DNA from: Linepithema humile
Lineage: Eukaryota; Arthropoda; Insecta; Hymenoptera; Formicidae
Assembly (NCBI RefSeq): GCF_040581485.1
Contig: NC_090130.1
Location: forward strand, 17,735,656-17,799,655
DNA: 64,000 bases
Direction: 5' to 3'
A program made the translations under genes and the position numbers. The notes under the pieces are model-generated. The model was not told the DNA's origin, made no database searches, and saw only the letters and a program-made list of their open reading frames with translations. The number at the start of each line of letters is the position of its first letter. The stretch's first letter is position 1. Positions 1 to 27,903 of this stretch are shown here, piece after piece.

Positions 1-1122
1 TGTCACTATTTTTTGAAATATTACAACTTGTAAGCATTGCTTTTAATTTACGTTCAATTTTACGACGCAAATGTCGTTTACTAACGATTTTCTTTTCTAG
101 AGGCATATGAAATGTTCCAATTATTTTCGAAAATTAAAAATAAAAATAAATTAAAAATTTATTTTATTAGAATAGATTTAGAAATTAAATATTAATAATG
201 TACGGGAAATAGCAACGGAGAAATCTGAAACATTAAAACACATCTTTTGTTACTTTTACAATATAATTGTAAAGTGTATCTCTTGAAAAAATTATTTTAT
301 AATAGTATATAGCGAGATATTATTTTATATATTTTTATATTATTAATATTCATCATTCAGCAAAACAATCTACACAGCTCATATATTCAAAAAATATTCA
401 GAAGAGATCCTGAAGATATTTTTGAGAGATATTTTTGGTATCTTCGGGATGTCCTTTAAATATTTTTTGGATATGCATGCTGTATAGGTAATATATACTT
501 ATTAAAATCTATAACGTAATTTAAGAGATATAGATAAAGCAAGTTAAATATAAGTTAGGTATAATGAAAAAGATAAGAGTACAATACATATAAGCTTATA
601 TATTGTAATATATATTTTATAGCAAAGTTCTCCAACCTTCGTAGACAAAAAGCAAAGTCGCGAATATATAATTATTAAAACACAACTGTCCACAATGCTC
701 ATGTTCATGGCACATGTTCATTTTTAAACATTTCCTAAACGTATATAAAACATATATGAAACGCGCGTATCATTTCTAGGTTAGAGATCCTTGATTTATA
801 ATTTATAGCATTTCTATTGTGTATATTTATATAAAATAATTACTTTATTGGGTACTTACATTTATTGCAATTGATACTAGTTTGGGCAGACTTAATTGTT
901 ATTTCAACGGACCACATAAACTAGACAAGAGCGAATTACGGCTGGTATAACTGAGAGTTAAGTGTCCGTGATGATAAAACAAATGCGACACTATTGAAAG
1001 CTAGAAAGAAACACACCCATAAACAAAAGTCACTCAGCGCAAGCGCATAGGAACGTGATTCACGCGGAACCGTGTTCCCGCGTCTTCGCTCGTTTTTTAT
1101 TATAACTGCTTTTTTTACTATA
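1..1122. other. AT-rich non-coding stretch
   Basis: I see no coding sequence with support here. The stretch is AT-rich and contains a small imperfect palindrome near 373-483. If the receptor gene continues to the left it lies in one of its introns or beyond its 3' end; its membrane exons were not seen here. Confidence 0.5.
373..483. repeat. Imperfect palindrome, possible small MITE
   Basis: The outer ends (ACAGCTCATATATTC and the reverse complement of GATATGCATGCTGT) and the inner arms (CTGAAGATA against TATCTTCGG, both next to ATTTTT runs) pair around a centre near 428, forming a hairpin of about 110 bp. No transposase and no clear target duplication are visible, so it could be a short MITE or a chance AT-rich fold. 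Confidence 0.4.
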
Positions 1123-1587
1123 TACAGGATGTCTGGCAATAATCGCCTCACCGGTCATATACAGGTAGAGGAGGTCAAATCGAGTAGAAAAGTCCTTTAC
1201 CATTTTTTAATTTTCATAATAAGTACTGAGTAATTAACGAAAAAAGATCGGCGAATCCGCGCGAGTAAAGCGCGCGCGGTGAGAAGGACGTCCCACTGCT
1301 ACGCGATCACTAGGACACAAGGATCTAGCGTTACGCGCCGCTCGTATGTTGCCATTGTCATTTGTAGAGCGCTCCTCCCAACGCTTCATCGCGCGCCTAG
1401 TGATCGCGTAGCAGTGGGACGTCCTTCTCACCGCGCGCGCTTTACTCGCGCGGATTCGTTAATCTTTTTTCGTTAATTACTCAGTACTTATTATGAAAAT
1501 TAAAAAATGGTAAAGGACTTTTCTACTCGATTTGACCTCCTCTAGCTGTATATGACCGGTGGGGCGATTATTGCCAGACACCCTGTA
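1123..1587. mobile_element. Palindromic mariner-type MITE (465 bp)
   Basis: The element begins TACAGGATGTCTGGC and ends with the inverse of TACAGGGTGTCTGGC, flanked by TA on both sides (1121-1122 and 1588-1589), as expected for Tc1/mariner insertion. The arms 1123-1314 and 1396-1587 are inverted copies of about 192 bp, keeping a constant register, around an 81-bp loop. It encodes no transposase; the small open frames inside it are by-products of the palindrome. The motif AAAAGTCCTTTACC lies exactly 65 nt from its left tip, the same distance as in the autonomous element at 9900-12888. That element's transposase, or a close relative, is therefore the likely mobilising enzyme (inference). Confidence 0.85.
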
Positions 1588-1623
1588 TATACAGTAAAAA
1601 TTGTAATAAATGAACGGGATAAA

Positions 1624-2100
1624 GGGAATTTTTTAACAATTAGTATTGCGCGTATAAAAATCGTTTATTATTATATTTAATCTATTATATTAAATTATTA
1701 AGTATTAAAACCGTTTAAAGAAAATATATTTATTGCAATTTTTTTATGTATTCCATTATACAATGTAAGAAATATATTTATTATTTGTAGAGCTAGATTA
1801 ATTTGAAATGTTAAAAAAATATATAATAATTACGCTTTTTAACGTATAGTATTATATGTTAAAAGAATCGTTATTATATACTTATACTAATAAAAAATGT
1901 TTTAAAATCGTATATTTATTACAATTTTTTAACGTATATTATTGAGCAGTATAAAAACCGTTTATGACTTACATCTATACTAATTGAAAACGTTTAAGAA
2001 ATGTTTATATTACGAATTTTTAAACGTATACTATTATACGGTATAAGAATTGTTTATCATTTATACCTATACCAATTCTAAACTGTTGATATGTATATTA
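1624..2100. repeat. Degenerate tandem repeat, unit about 93 bp, ~5 copies
   Basis: Copies begin near 1624, 1730, 1826, 1917 and 2010. The recurring core reads roughly TTATTACAATTTTTTAACGTA, followed by a GTATAAAA-CGTTTAT block and then CTATACTAATT-AAAACGTT. Spacing between starts is about 91-106 bp. The copies are AT-rich and diverged, which points to an old minisatellite next to the MITE. No coding potential is visible. Confidence 0.55.
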
Positions 2101-4820
2101 TACTATATTTATACCAATAAGTGTTTATTGGGTATGGTAAGTCGTAACTAGACTGCAATCGATCGTGCAATGCATACTATACAAAGAGGTATTACACAAG
2201 TATCTCTCTCGTGATGATTTGTTGTTCGCGTATTTGTTGATCCAAAAATAAAACTGTTGTATTTATTTATTTACAACTACAGTTTTTCCAGATATTTATC
2301 TTGCGTTTCAATAAATATAATTTTTCGCGAATAAAAAAAAAAGCTTATTTTTATCCATAAATTCATCAGAAATACGTTGGTTTTTTTTTTTTTTTTTAAA
2401 CACAAAAAAGTGATAATTATAAATTACGATTGTCGACGGATTAAGTGTGAACGAGAGAGATTCAATCGATAGGTTTCTCGTACAGTGAACAGCTGAAACG
2501 GTCGACGTTGCGTAAAACGGCAGCGATTCATCCTGCGAAAGATATTTCGGAGTCGTGGCGTCACTAATTCGCGAGTGATTTACATCACCGCCCTGTGCAA
2601 CCCGATGACAGTCGCAATAATTTGTTGCGGCATGCTCTCGTGCGATGACAGCATGGCGCCATTGCGGAGTCGCAATGCATCGTAGCCGTCAATCGTTTAT
2701 GAATGTACGAGCGATGCTGTTTTCACGCATCGACGTGTCGGCGGGGAACGCGCTGAATGCTAATAGACCTAAACCGAGATAATATATCGGAAAAAGTAAC
2801 GATATCAATTTTACGTGGAATTATGAATGCGCAAATACCCGATATATTTATACACGCGATGTATTATTTGTTTAATACCTTTGTCGAAAATCTCTCTTGT
2901 CGATTAATAATTTCCATAACGACGGCGATACGTTTTGAGCGAGCTCTCTTTTTCATTTCACTCATTCATTTTTGAGCATTGTTACCTTCACTCGGGTAGC
3001 CGACAAACGATATTCCATTTATCAACGTTGCCAAATAAAAACAAAATATCGATACATCATTCTTTTGAAAAGAATTCGCGCGAGAGAAATTAATATTCCC
3101 CGTAACAATTTTACATATTTTGTATGTCAACGAATATTTCAACTTGTTGCATTAGATCGTGCAAAAAAAAAAGAGTTGTATTAGAAAGCGTTGTATTTTA
3201 ATATAGAATAATATTTCCATCTAGAAAGATAATTCGCTCCGTAATATCGTCGTAGAGAAGAAAAATTGCAGAAATGCAAATTCATACGAAAACATAAACA
3301 GGGACGATAACGGTTCAGTTTCAGGGGGACTCGGAAATATGTATGTTAATTAAAGCGCCGCTAATTAGACGAGGCGCCGACTAATGCTTTGACATTCTTA
3401 GCTGCGAATGGTCTTGGCTGCGCGGGCGATCCGCTTAACTACGCTTAAGTCGCTAAAATACGATGCCCACCTCTAGGCATATTACGCGCGGTCGCTTTTT
3501 TATCATTTTTCCCGTCCTCGATTCCGCCGTCACATTTTCGCGGACAACGCGGTGGCGAGCCGTTATTAATGATCATCTGACAAAATTAATACTACCGTCC
3601 GGATAACATAGCGCCGGCCGCTTTGTAACGTCCGCCAGTCTGCGGGTCCTGGCGAAAATGAGAAATTTCGCGGACTCGTATCGCAATTTCTCATCATTCC
3701 GGACATACCGGATCCATATGTGTGCGCGCGCATTTATACGTTTCATCATCGCTATCGGCGATCAGCGCGCGCTTAATGCGAGATCCGGATCGAGAGATAT
3801 TAGATCATTAATTATCGTGATTTCGCTTTTTTTTTTTTTATTCCAGGACTATACGCGAATAATTGTACCATCTCTGTTGCAAACGCGATGACAACAAATC
3901 CTTTAATCCCGCTTGCGCTTACGCCTGTTTCTCTAAATTAAATGAGCGTTTCATATATTTCGATATATTAAGCGCACCCTTTAATGTCCGTTTGTTAAAG
4001 CTGATGATATTATGCGCTGACCGCCCCTCGGCGCATTACATTGAAAAGCGCGGAATTATTTCTATACAAGAGCGCAGCTTCTCTGTTACACACAGAGTTA
4101 TACATTATTCATCGTGATAAAAGTGCGCCTTTGGGCTGCTGCTGCGGCAACCGGATACTAAACCCAATCCCGAAGTTCGGGATTTATGGCGAAAGTAGTT
4201 CTGGAATGTAGATATCGCCGCTAGATATACACGGCTAGTTACATCCTACTTAGTCCGCCTCTCCCCCCCCCCTCTCCCAAAACACGCGCTTTTAAACGCG
4301 CCGAGCGAAGAAGCGTGTTTCGCCGCGAAACGCCAGGCGCTGTTCAGTTCGAAAGAAATTTTCATCTGTAAAGTGCGGAGATCTATTTGCCCTGTCCGAC
4401 GTGTCAAACCGCGCCTCTATTTCTTGGTTAGAATCCAATTAACGAATCTTAATGAGAGAAGTGCAAAACACGGGGGGGTGAGCTGCGGAAAATTTTCCAT
4501 CCCGTTTATTTTGCAACTGGCAGATTTATGCGGGGATGAAAGCGAGGGAATGAAACAACACTTGGTTGGATTTATCACGGTCATACATTCCCCGCGTAAA
4601 CGAGATTGACTCGTTTCGGTATTTTTTTGTACAAATCAGCCCGTCGCAAAATAAACGGCAAGTTTGTCTCGGTCCACCTTGCGTGCGCAGCGCTGAAATT
4701 CTATCATTTTTACTGTTGCGACTAAGCGCATGAGATTGCTGTGTAATCACTATGATTTACGTGTATTTACAACGGGACACTACTCGTGCAACAAAGTCTA
4801 CAACTGAGGGTTACCTGTGA
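2101..4820. other. Non-coding stretch, no gene seen
   Basis: This is a mix of AT-rich and CpG-rich DNA with short homopolymer runs (T-run near 2380-2397, C-run near 4263-4273). Open frames here are short, overlap on both strands and show no recognisable domain. It is plausibly intron of the minus-strand receptor gene, whose next downstream exons should lie left of 6554, but I found none. Confidence 0.5.
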
Positions 4821-6553
<1,733 letters not shown>

Positions 6554-6757
6554 CTTGTCCATCAATTGGCGCACTATCCCGTTCCACTCGCCAGTCTCGT
6601 AATCGTAAACGCCATACTTGCCGTCCGGCACGAGCTCGATCCTGTAAGTGAAGCCCACCATGCGCGCTATCTCCTTTAGCAGGTCGATGCAGAAGCCCTC
6701 GTAGCGCGCGTCCCCGCTGAAGTTCCCTCCGCTCTTCAGCATTACATATGGCTGCTC
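6554..6757 (-). CDS. Kainate-type glutamate receptor exon: start of S1 ligand-binding domain
   Basis: This exon encodes 68 residues of an ionotropic glutamate receptor of the kainate (GRIK) class, a ligand-gated cation channel of excitatory synapses. The peptide opens with EQPYVMLKSGG and contains YEGFCIDLLKEIA, GFTYRIELVPDGKYG and ETGEWNGIVRQLMDK. These correspond to the family segments EEPYVLF, FEGYCIDLL, LVEDGKYG and GQWNGMVREL. The exon is bounded by an acceptor (CCCCGTAG before GAGCAG) and a donor (GACAAG before GTGAGTG). It is 204 bp, phase 0 at both ends. It stops before the glutamate-contacting PLxI..R motif, which must be in the next exon to the left and was not found. The frame is intact. 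Confidence 0.95.
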
Positions 6758-9700
6758 CTACGGGGATCATAAAAAGGAGCTACCGTCTTTCGCTCGCCTT
6801 CCTTACAAGCTTTCTCTCACATTTCCTCTCCTTCTCTTTCTTTCTTTTTCTCTTTCTATCTCCTTTCTTTTTCTCTATATTTGTCCGTCTCCGGCCGTCA
6901 GCTTTCCCGCCCATTTCGTTAACTCGCAGGATGCTGCTCCTGCGCCGGATCCATCGATATGGTCGGCGGCAAAGTCGCGCGCGCGCGAAATGATAAGGCA
7001 TTTGCGTGTTCGTCGTGGGAGTTTTACGAGCTGGATGTAAATTTCTTTTTTTTTTCCCGGGCAAAAGCAACACGCGGTGATCAAGTTTTACGGCTTCTGG
7101 GTTTGGGAGGATTTAGGGAAATTTTTGTGTGTTCTTCAGCGCCCCGTCGCTATAAACTTGATTAAAAGACCGAAGAAATAGGTGTAATAATTTAGCAATT
7201 GTTTTAATCTATTCACAATTTTTGTTTCGCGATTTTGAATGGCAAGTTGCATAAATAAAAAATTGCGTGCGCGAAATATATGGAAGAATAAATTGCAATG
7301 AGACGCGTGAAAATGTCCGGTGTTTTTCCGCCAGCGCGCCAACTCTAAAATAACATCTATGAATTTTGCATGAAAGTGACACGGTCACGCTTGCCGAAGA
7401 GTTCGAGAGGCGCTGGAATGCATCCGGCGATAGCACAGGCCGTGCATCTCCGTGGCGGCGTGGACAGCTTTAATTGGTATTTACGGCGGCATTCCGGATA
7501 TGTTCGGGTCTGCCGGATGCACTTGCACTGACGCGCGCAGAAGGAGAGAGAGACGCGCCGCGCGCGGTCGATGACTCTCTCGATGCTGATTACCGGCTAA
7601 ATGGATTACTCTTCAATAGACTATTACGCCGAACACTCCCACGAGATACGTGTGTGACCTGCACGCGTAACTACGTGCACGTTATCGTAGGCCTCGGAGA
7701 CTCAGGTGTGAGAATGTTCGATTGACGTGCGCGAGAAAGTTACGCCCGCTCTCGACTTACGAGCTCGGTTCGCGTAATATCGCTTTAACTATTTTTTTCA
7801 TATTTATATTTTTTTATTTTCCGTATTAATTATCGATATTTTTCACCTTTATTAAATATTTATTTCATAAGCGGAGAAAAGCAAGAATTTTCGAAGCGGT
7901 TGAATACTTTCCGCATTTTTTTTCCACGAAGATTCTTTGCATTACTATACAGCTGTTTCGCTACGTACTTTTGTTAATCCTGCTATCAAATATGTAAAGC
8001 TGCAGTTGAAAGCTGCAATACGTTGCCAGAATCGGAATTAAGCCTTTATACGTTATACTGATTCAGACTTTACACAAAAGATATAATATGAGCGGAGAAT
8101 GAATAATACCAAATAAAATCCCAGAAAGAGCCGAAAAGGATTAACTTAAAATATATGTTATATACAATTTTCACATTCATGCTAAACGCATTGATGGTAT
8201 GATTGATAGAGAAAGCGCAAAAAAATTTAAACTAAAATGTTTCACGAAATGAAAAATAAGCTCCATTATTCGCAGACATCTTTTCGTCACAATCAATTTT
8301 TCACAATAATTTTAATGCAAATAATTTTCGTTATTCAACAATTCTATCTCAATAACAACTTTCCTTTTCCGTACAGCATCGGCACTTTTATCGGAAAAGC
8401 TCTTTATATAAAAAAAAAAAAAAAAAAAAACGCTGTACTCGTGCATAGATAAAATACGTGAAACAGCGCGGATACGAATAATCGATCGCGTTGGAATGCG
8501 CGTTATGCGACGGCCGATATGGAAGAGCAAGAACGAGGAAAATAAATTCCGAATAATTCCGATAATTGTATGCGTACGAGAGAAACAAACGAACGTGGAC
8601 GAGAGCTTTCGTTCTACCGGGCAAATATTATCCTTACGACAAATGAGCGGAAATACAGCGGGCGGAAAGATGTTTCCAGGTGCGAGCGCGTTATCGCGCG
8701 GCCGTCGTATATTCAGACCTGAAGAGTCGAGAGTCTAGCCGCGCGCTGTCTAGATTTAAATTTAAATTCAAATCGGCTTCTTGAAATGCAATAAAGTAAC
8801 TTCACTTCATGAAGCTTTTCGCCATTTTAGATGAAAATGGGGACGGGGTCTGCGTTATACCGCGAAAACGCGAGGGATTTAATTAGAGGGGACGTCGACC
8901 AGATTTGATATTTACGAGCGGCATATGAGAATTTCGACTGGATTAACTGCGATGACTGTACGGAGAATGCGTTTGGCGCGCATTAATTAAATCGCGTCGA
9001 AAAGTCGCACTGGAAGGATATAAAAGAAAGCGCGTAAATTTCTCGCGATTTACATTTATTTAATTTAAATTCCACCGTCAACTTTGTTATATTTAATACT
9101 GTTAGCGTTACGAATAGATTAGAATGACAGAAGCAAGAATATGCATATTACATTCATGCATTCTGTTTGAAGTTTTATAGTCGTTTGCAAAAAATTGCTA
9201 TGCATACGCGTATACATATGCATGAAAACAGCTCAAACATAAGATTTAATCCAAATAAGCTGCGCAAATGCGCGCACGAAAAACGAAGATGAAAAATCTG
9301 CATACATAATTAAAAGCAAAATTTTCGATAAGAGAAATATCACATCTTGCGGGATAAATCGGGAAAATGTTTATCATAGATTTCAGCGCGAACGACATGA
9401 AAGTTTCGCGCAAAGCAGAAAGGTAATTTAATTCCACGTACGAGCAAATTAAGAAATGATATCGGATTAAAACAGACGGTGCTTTTCTGAAATGGTTATT
9501 TAATACGGCGCATTCATATGTGAGCGCAAAATGTTTAAAAAATTCCACCTGGAAGACGGAGGATAAGATACAAAATTAATTTAAAGTCAACTTTAATGAG
9601 GGTCGCGAGACCACTTTTAACTCTCCTTTGAATAATGTATGAATCTTGAATAAAATAGAGAAGAACGTGAAGCGTATAGCATAAGAGCGTGAAAGATTTA

Positions 9701-9899
9701 GTGAGACAAAGATCCGATAAATTTTAACGTCGCCCGCAACATGCATGTGCTCACGCATCGACGTCATATTTGGCTGTCAAATATTTACAACGCGCGCGCA
9801 CAGCTTTCTATGTATAGTAAAAAGTAATTATAATAAAACTAAATAATCGACGGAATAAGCATTTTTTAAATTTATATTGGTTTACTGTATCAATAGATA
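6758..9899. other. Receptor intron, no further exon seen
   Basis: This is intronic DNA upstream (in gene direction) of the S1 exon. It starts with a pyrimidine-rich stretch (6800-6880) and carries an A21 run at 8410-8430. The rest is mixed AT-rich and CpG-rich sequence without a recognisable coding region on either strand. Confidence 0.55.
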
Positions 9900-10824
9900 T
9901 ACAGGGTGTCCCGCGTAAGGTGTACCACCGGGAACTGGGAGGTAGATGGGATTGAAATAAATATAAAAGTCCTTTACCGTTTTACGATATTCGCAATAAT
10001 AAACGAGATATTAATTTTTACAATTGGACTAATGAGAGCGCGTCGAGAGAAGCGCTCGAGCCGCTCGAGGTCTAGCCCGGCCTAGTCTATCATACATTGG
10101 CTGCGGGCGGCGCGTTGGAAAGGCAAGAGGGGAAACGCGCCGTGGCTCGGCGCTCAGCTCACGTCTCGCCGCACCGCGCCTAACGTCACGCGTCTATGCC
10201 GCTACGCACAATCGCGATTACAATATGTATGTTGTATAATAATGACAAATAACTTATTTAGGGAAGAAAATAATAAAAGATCGCGAATTTGCGATAAAGT
10301 ACGATACGATAAAGAAAAAAATTACAATTGTGGATACTGTAATTAAGTTATTTTGTATTTATGCGTTAATTTTTTACATTAACACGATTCTGTTACTTTT
10401 ACTTTATTATGATATTTATTTGTTGTGTACATTTGGTATGAATTTTTTCACAGTGCAAGGAAACGCTATCGTTTCCACACCACCTTGAGGTAGATAGCTT
10501 GGCGCGTTTTTTTTTTAAAGTGGTTTCCCCAGTAGGCCTAATCCACTCTTCTCACACTTCTAATTAAGTGTATGTTCAAAGTGCCTTCCTTGCATTTGCA
10601 AACATACTTCTACTCTCCGAGAAATTTGCCGTGTTGCACGGTGCGCCATATCTGGAGTGATGGTTTGAAAGGCCGCTATGATTTCATCACGTACCTCATT
10701 TTCAGTACCATCACGTTTATGCTCGACTAAAGCTTTGATATAGCCCCAAACGAAATAATCGAGCACGTTTAAATCTGGCGATCGTGCCGGCCAAACGATC
10801 GGACCACCCCGACCGATCTATCTA
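9900..10824. repeat. Left long terminal inverted repeat (925 bp)
   Basis: Every position x pairs with 22788-x in the right arm, with no indel across the stretch I compared. It contains an inverted copy of the 3' end of the transposase gene as well as the non-coding terminal sequence. Confidence 0.9.
10560..10824 (-). pseudogene. Inverted fragment of the transposase C-terminus
   Basis: Read on the minus strand this fragment carries the same last roughly 88 codons as the intact transposase at 11964-12228, including the RSPDLNVLDYFVWGY block and the same stop codon. It has no upstream coding part because the middle of the left copy is deleted. It is best seen as a by-product of the inverted duplication rather than an independent gene. 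Confidence 0.85.
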
Positions 10825-10828
10825 CTTT

Positions 10829-10995
10829 ACTCTAATAATACATTACTAAGAACAGATACGTGCAACAAATGTAAATACGAGAAAAAAACAATTGAAAATA
10901 TATTTTCAATTATTTTTTTCTTGTGGTCATATATTGTTTTTTTCTCGTATTCACATTTGTTGCACGTATCTGTTCTTAGTAATGTATTATTAGAG
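10829..10995. repeat. Inner inverted repeat at the centre of the mariner element
   Basis: Arms 10829-10892 and 10933-10996 pair (one mismatch noted) around a 40-nt loop centred at 10912/10913. This is the inverted copy of sequence immediately upstream of the transposase start at 11006, so it marks the axis of the original palindrome. The loop contains the 20-bp palindrome ATTGAAAATATATTTTCAAT at 10891-10910. Confidence 0.85.
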
Positions 10996-11005
10996 TGCGC
11001 TTATA

Positions 11006-12228
11006 ATGAATTTTACAACGGAAGAGTATACTTACATGATTTATTTTTACGGTATGGCCAGAGGAAATGCTCGTGTCGCGGAGCGTCTGTACGCGGAGCG
11101 ATTTCCGAATCGTCGGCATGCAAGCAGACACACAATAACGAGGTGTTTCCTACGCGCAATAGAAACAGGAGTTGTTATGATGCATGAAAACCGTGACAGG
11201 GTATTGCGTCGTCACGTCAACAACGACGAACAAATTCTGCGTGCGTTCGAGGAAAATCCCCAAAATACTATACGCCGTGTAAGTCGCGCACTTGGTATAC
11301 CACGAACCACAGTGCATCGTGTTTTGCAAGAAAATGGATTGCATCCTTTCCATTTTCAACGTGTGCAGCAACTTTTTCCACGAGATGAAATACAGCGCAT
11401 CTATTTCTGTGAAGGTATTTTTATGATTTTATTCTAATTTTTATTTGATATTTATAGCGCTTTTAACTGTATAATAATCATGAATAAAACTTGCGCAGGA
11501 TTCCTTGCACAATGTCGGCGAAATGTTTCATTTCCCGATCACATTTTATGGACGGACGAAGCAACTTTTTCGCCGAATGGTGTATTCAATTCTCACAATT
11601 TCTTGTTTTGGGAAGAGGAGAATCCGCAAGCTATTCGTCAGTGCACCTTCCAATATCGGTGGTCCATAAATGTGTGGGCAGGAATATTTGCAAACAGAGT
11701 GGTAAATATTCTTGTAAATAAAGACATTTTTTTCTATTGCATTGTTTCCATAACGTTTCTGTGGCAAATTTTCAGATCGGGCCGTATTTTTTACCGGCAC
11801 ATCTCAATGGACAAAGATATGCAGAATTTCTGGAAAATGAATTGCCCATTCTTTTGGAGGACATTCCTCTTCGAGAGCGGGAAACGCTGATTTTTCAGCA
11901 CGATGGAGCTCCCGCACATTATTCTCGTAGAGTACGAGAAATTTTAAATGATCGTTTTTCGGATAGATGGATCGGTCGGGGTGGTCCGATCGTTTGGCCG
12001 GCACGATCGCCAGATTTAAACGTGCTCGATTATTTCGTTTGGGGCTATATCAAAGCTTTAGTCGAGCATAAACGTGATGGTACTGAAAATGAGGTACGTG
12101 ATGAAATCATAGCGGCCTTTCAAACCATCACTCCAGATATGGCGCACCGTGCAACACGGCAAATTTCTCGGAGAGTAGAAGTATGTTTGCAAATGCAAGG
12201 AAGGCACTTTGAACATACACTTAATTAG
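11006..12228 (+). CDS. Mariner-type transposase, DD41D, three exons, intact
   Basis: Exons 11006-11414, 11499-11701 and 11776-12228 join in frame to a 354-residue protein, the usual mariner length. The introns are 84 bp (GAAG before GTATTT; TTGCGCAG before GATTCC) and 74 bp (GAGTG before GTAAAT; TTTTCAG before ATCGGG). The enzyme cuts and rejoins the element's ends at TA sites in the nucleus. Two helix-turn-helix regions are visible: residues about 1-55, and about 85-120 (TIRRVSRALGIPRTTVHRVL). The catalytic aspartates are D156 (WTDEATF), D247 (QHDGAPAHY) and D289 (SPDLNVLDYF). Forty-one residues separate the last two, against 34 in classical mariner. There is no internal stop or frameshift, so it could be active. 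The ATG at 11006 is the first in frame and gives a normal N-terminus. Confidence 0.9.
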
Positions 12229-12888
12229 AAGTGTGAGAAGAGTGGATTAGGCCTACTGGGGAAACCACTTTAAAAAAAAAACGCGCCAAGCTATCTACCT
12301 CAAGGTGGTGTGGAAACGATAGCGTTTCCTTGCACTGTGAAAAAATTCATACCAAATGTACACAACAAATAAATATCATAATAAAGTAAAAGTAACAGAA
12401 TCGTGTTAATGTAAAAAATTAACGCATAAATACAAAATAACTTAATTACAGTATCCACAATTGTAATTTTTTTCTTTATCGTATCGTACTTTATCGCAAA
12501 TTCGCGATCTTTTATTATTTTCTTCCCTAAATAAGTTATTTGTCATTATTATACAACATACATATTGTAATCGCGATTGTGCGTAGCGGCATAGACGCGT
12601 GACGTTAGGCGCGGTGCGGCGAGACGTGAGCTGAGCGCCGAGCCACGGCGCGTTTCCCCTCTTGCCTTTCCAACGCGCCGCCCGCAGCCAATGTATGATA
12701 GACTAGGCCGGGCTAGACCTCGAGCGGCTCGAGCGCTTCTCTCGACGCGCTCTCATTAGTCCAATTGTAAAAATTAATATCTCGTTTATTATTGCGAATA
12801 TCGTAAAACGGTAAAGGACTTTTATATTTATTTCAATCCCATCTACCTCCCAGTTCCCGGTGGTACACCTTACGCGGGACACCCTGTA
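11964..12888. repeat. Right long terminal inverted repeat (925 bp)
   Basis: This is the partner of 9900-10824. It contains the last roughly 88 codons of the transposase gene plus about 660 bp of GC-rich and AT-rich terminal sequence. A terminal repeat that overlaps coding sequence is atypical for mariner elements, whose repeats are normally short. Confidence 0.9.
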
Positions 12889-27750
<14,862 letters not shown>

Positions 27751-27903
27751 CGAGTTGATATAGTTGGTGAGAGACAAACCGCCGTCCCAAGGGTGCTCGT
27801 GCTCGCAGGAAATATTGACGGGCCTTAAAGCATGGGATTGCTCCAGGGTACGTAATCCCACCGCGAACACCTGTACACTGTCGTACATTAGCGCTGGTTC
27901 AGC
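27751..27903 (-). CDS. Kainate-type glutamate receptor exon: late amino-terminal domain
   Basis: Fifty-one codons, phase 0 at both ends. The peptide starts AEPALMYDSVQVFAVGL, has NISCEHEHPWDGG and ends LTNYINS. This matches the kainate-receptor region DAALMYDAVHVVSVAV...LQCNRHKPWRFGTRFMSLI near the end of the extracellular amino-terminal domain, which governs subunit assembly. The acceptor is ATTTTTGCAG before GCTGAACC and the donor is AACTCG before GTAAGTTT. The preceding exon (51973-52133) ends KSRIIQ in matching phase, giving the family's continuous sequence. The next exon to the left should encode the linker to S1. The frame is intact. Confidence 0.95.

Larger units (their letters stand above)
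9900..12888 (+). mobile_element. Fold-back mariner-type transposon with intact DD41D transposase (2,989 bp)
   Basis: The element starts TACAGGGTGTCCCGCGTAAG and ends with its exact inverse, flanked by TA target duplications at 9898-9899 and 12889-12890. The right half (10912-12888) is a complete unit carrying the transposase gene. The left half is an inverted copy of it that lacks about 967 bp corresponding to 10997-11963, with a 4-base filler at the joint (10825-10828). The outer arms 9900-10824 and 11964-12888 thus pair over 925 bp, and I noticed only one mismatch (10819). The near-identity of the arms suggests a recent rearrangement or ongoing gene conversion. It lies in the long intron region of the receptor gene, in opposite orientation to that gene. 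Confidence 0.92.

Noticed and set aside
1234..1476. Two near-identical 65-codon frames on opposite strands
   Set aside because: They are the two arms of the palindromic MITE, so the same sequence is read twice.
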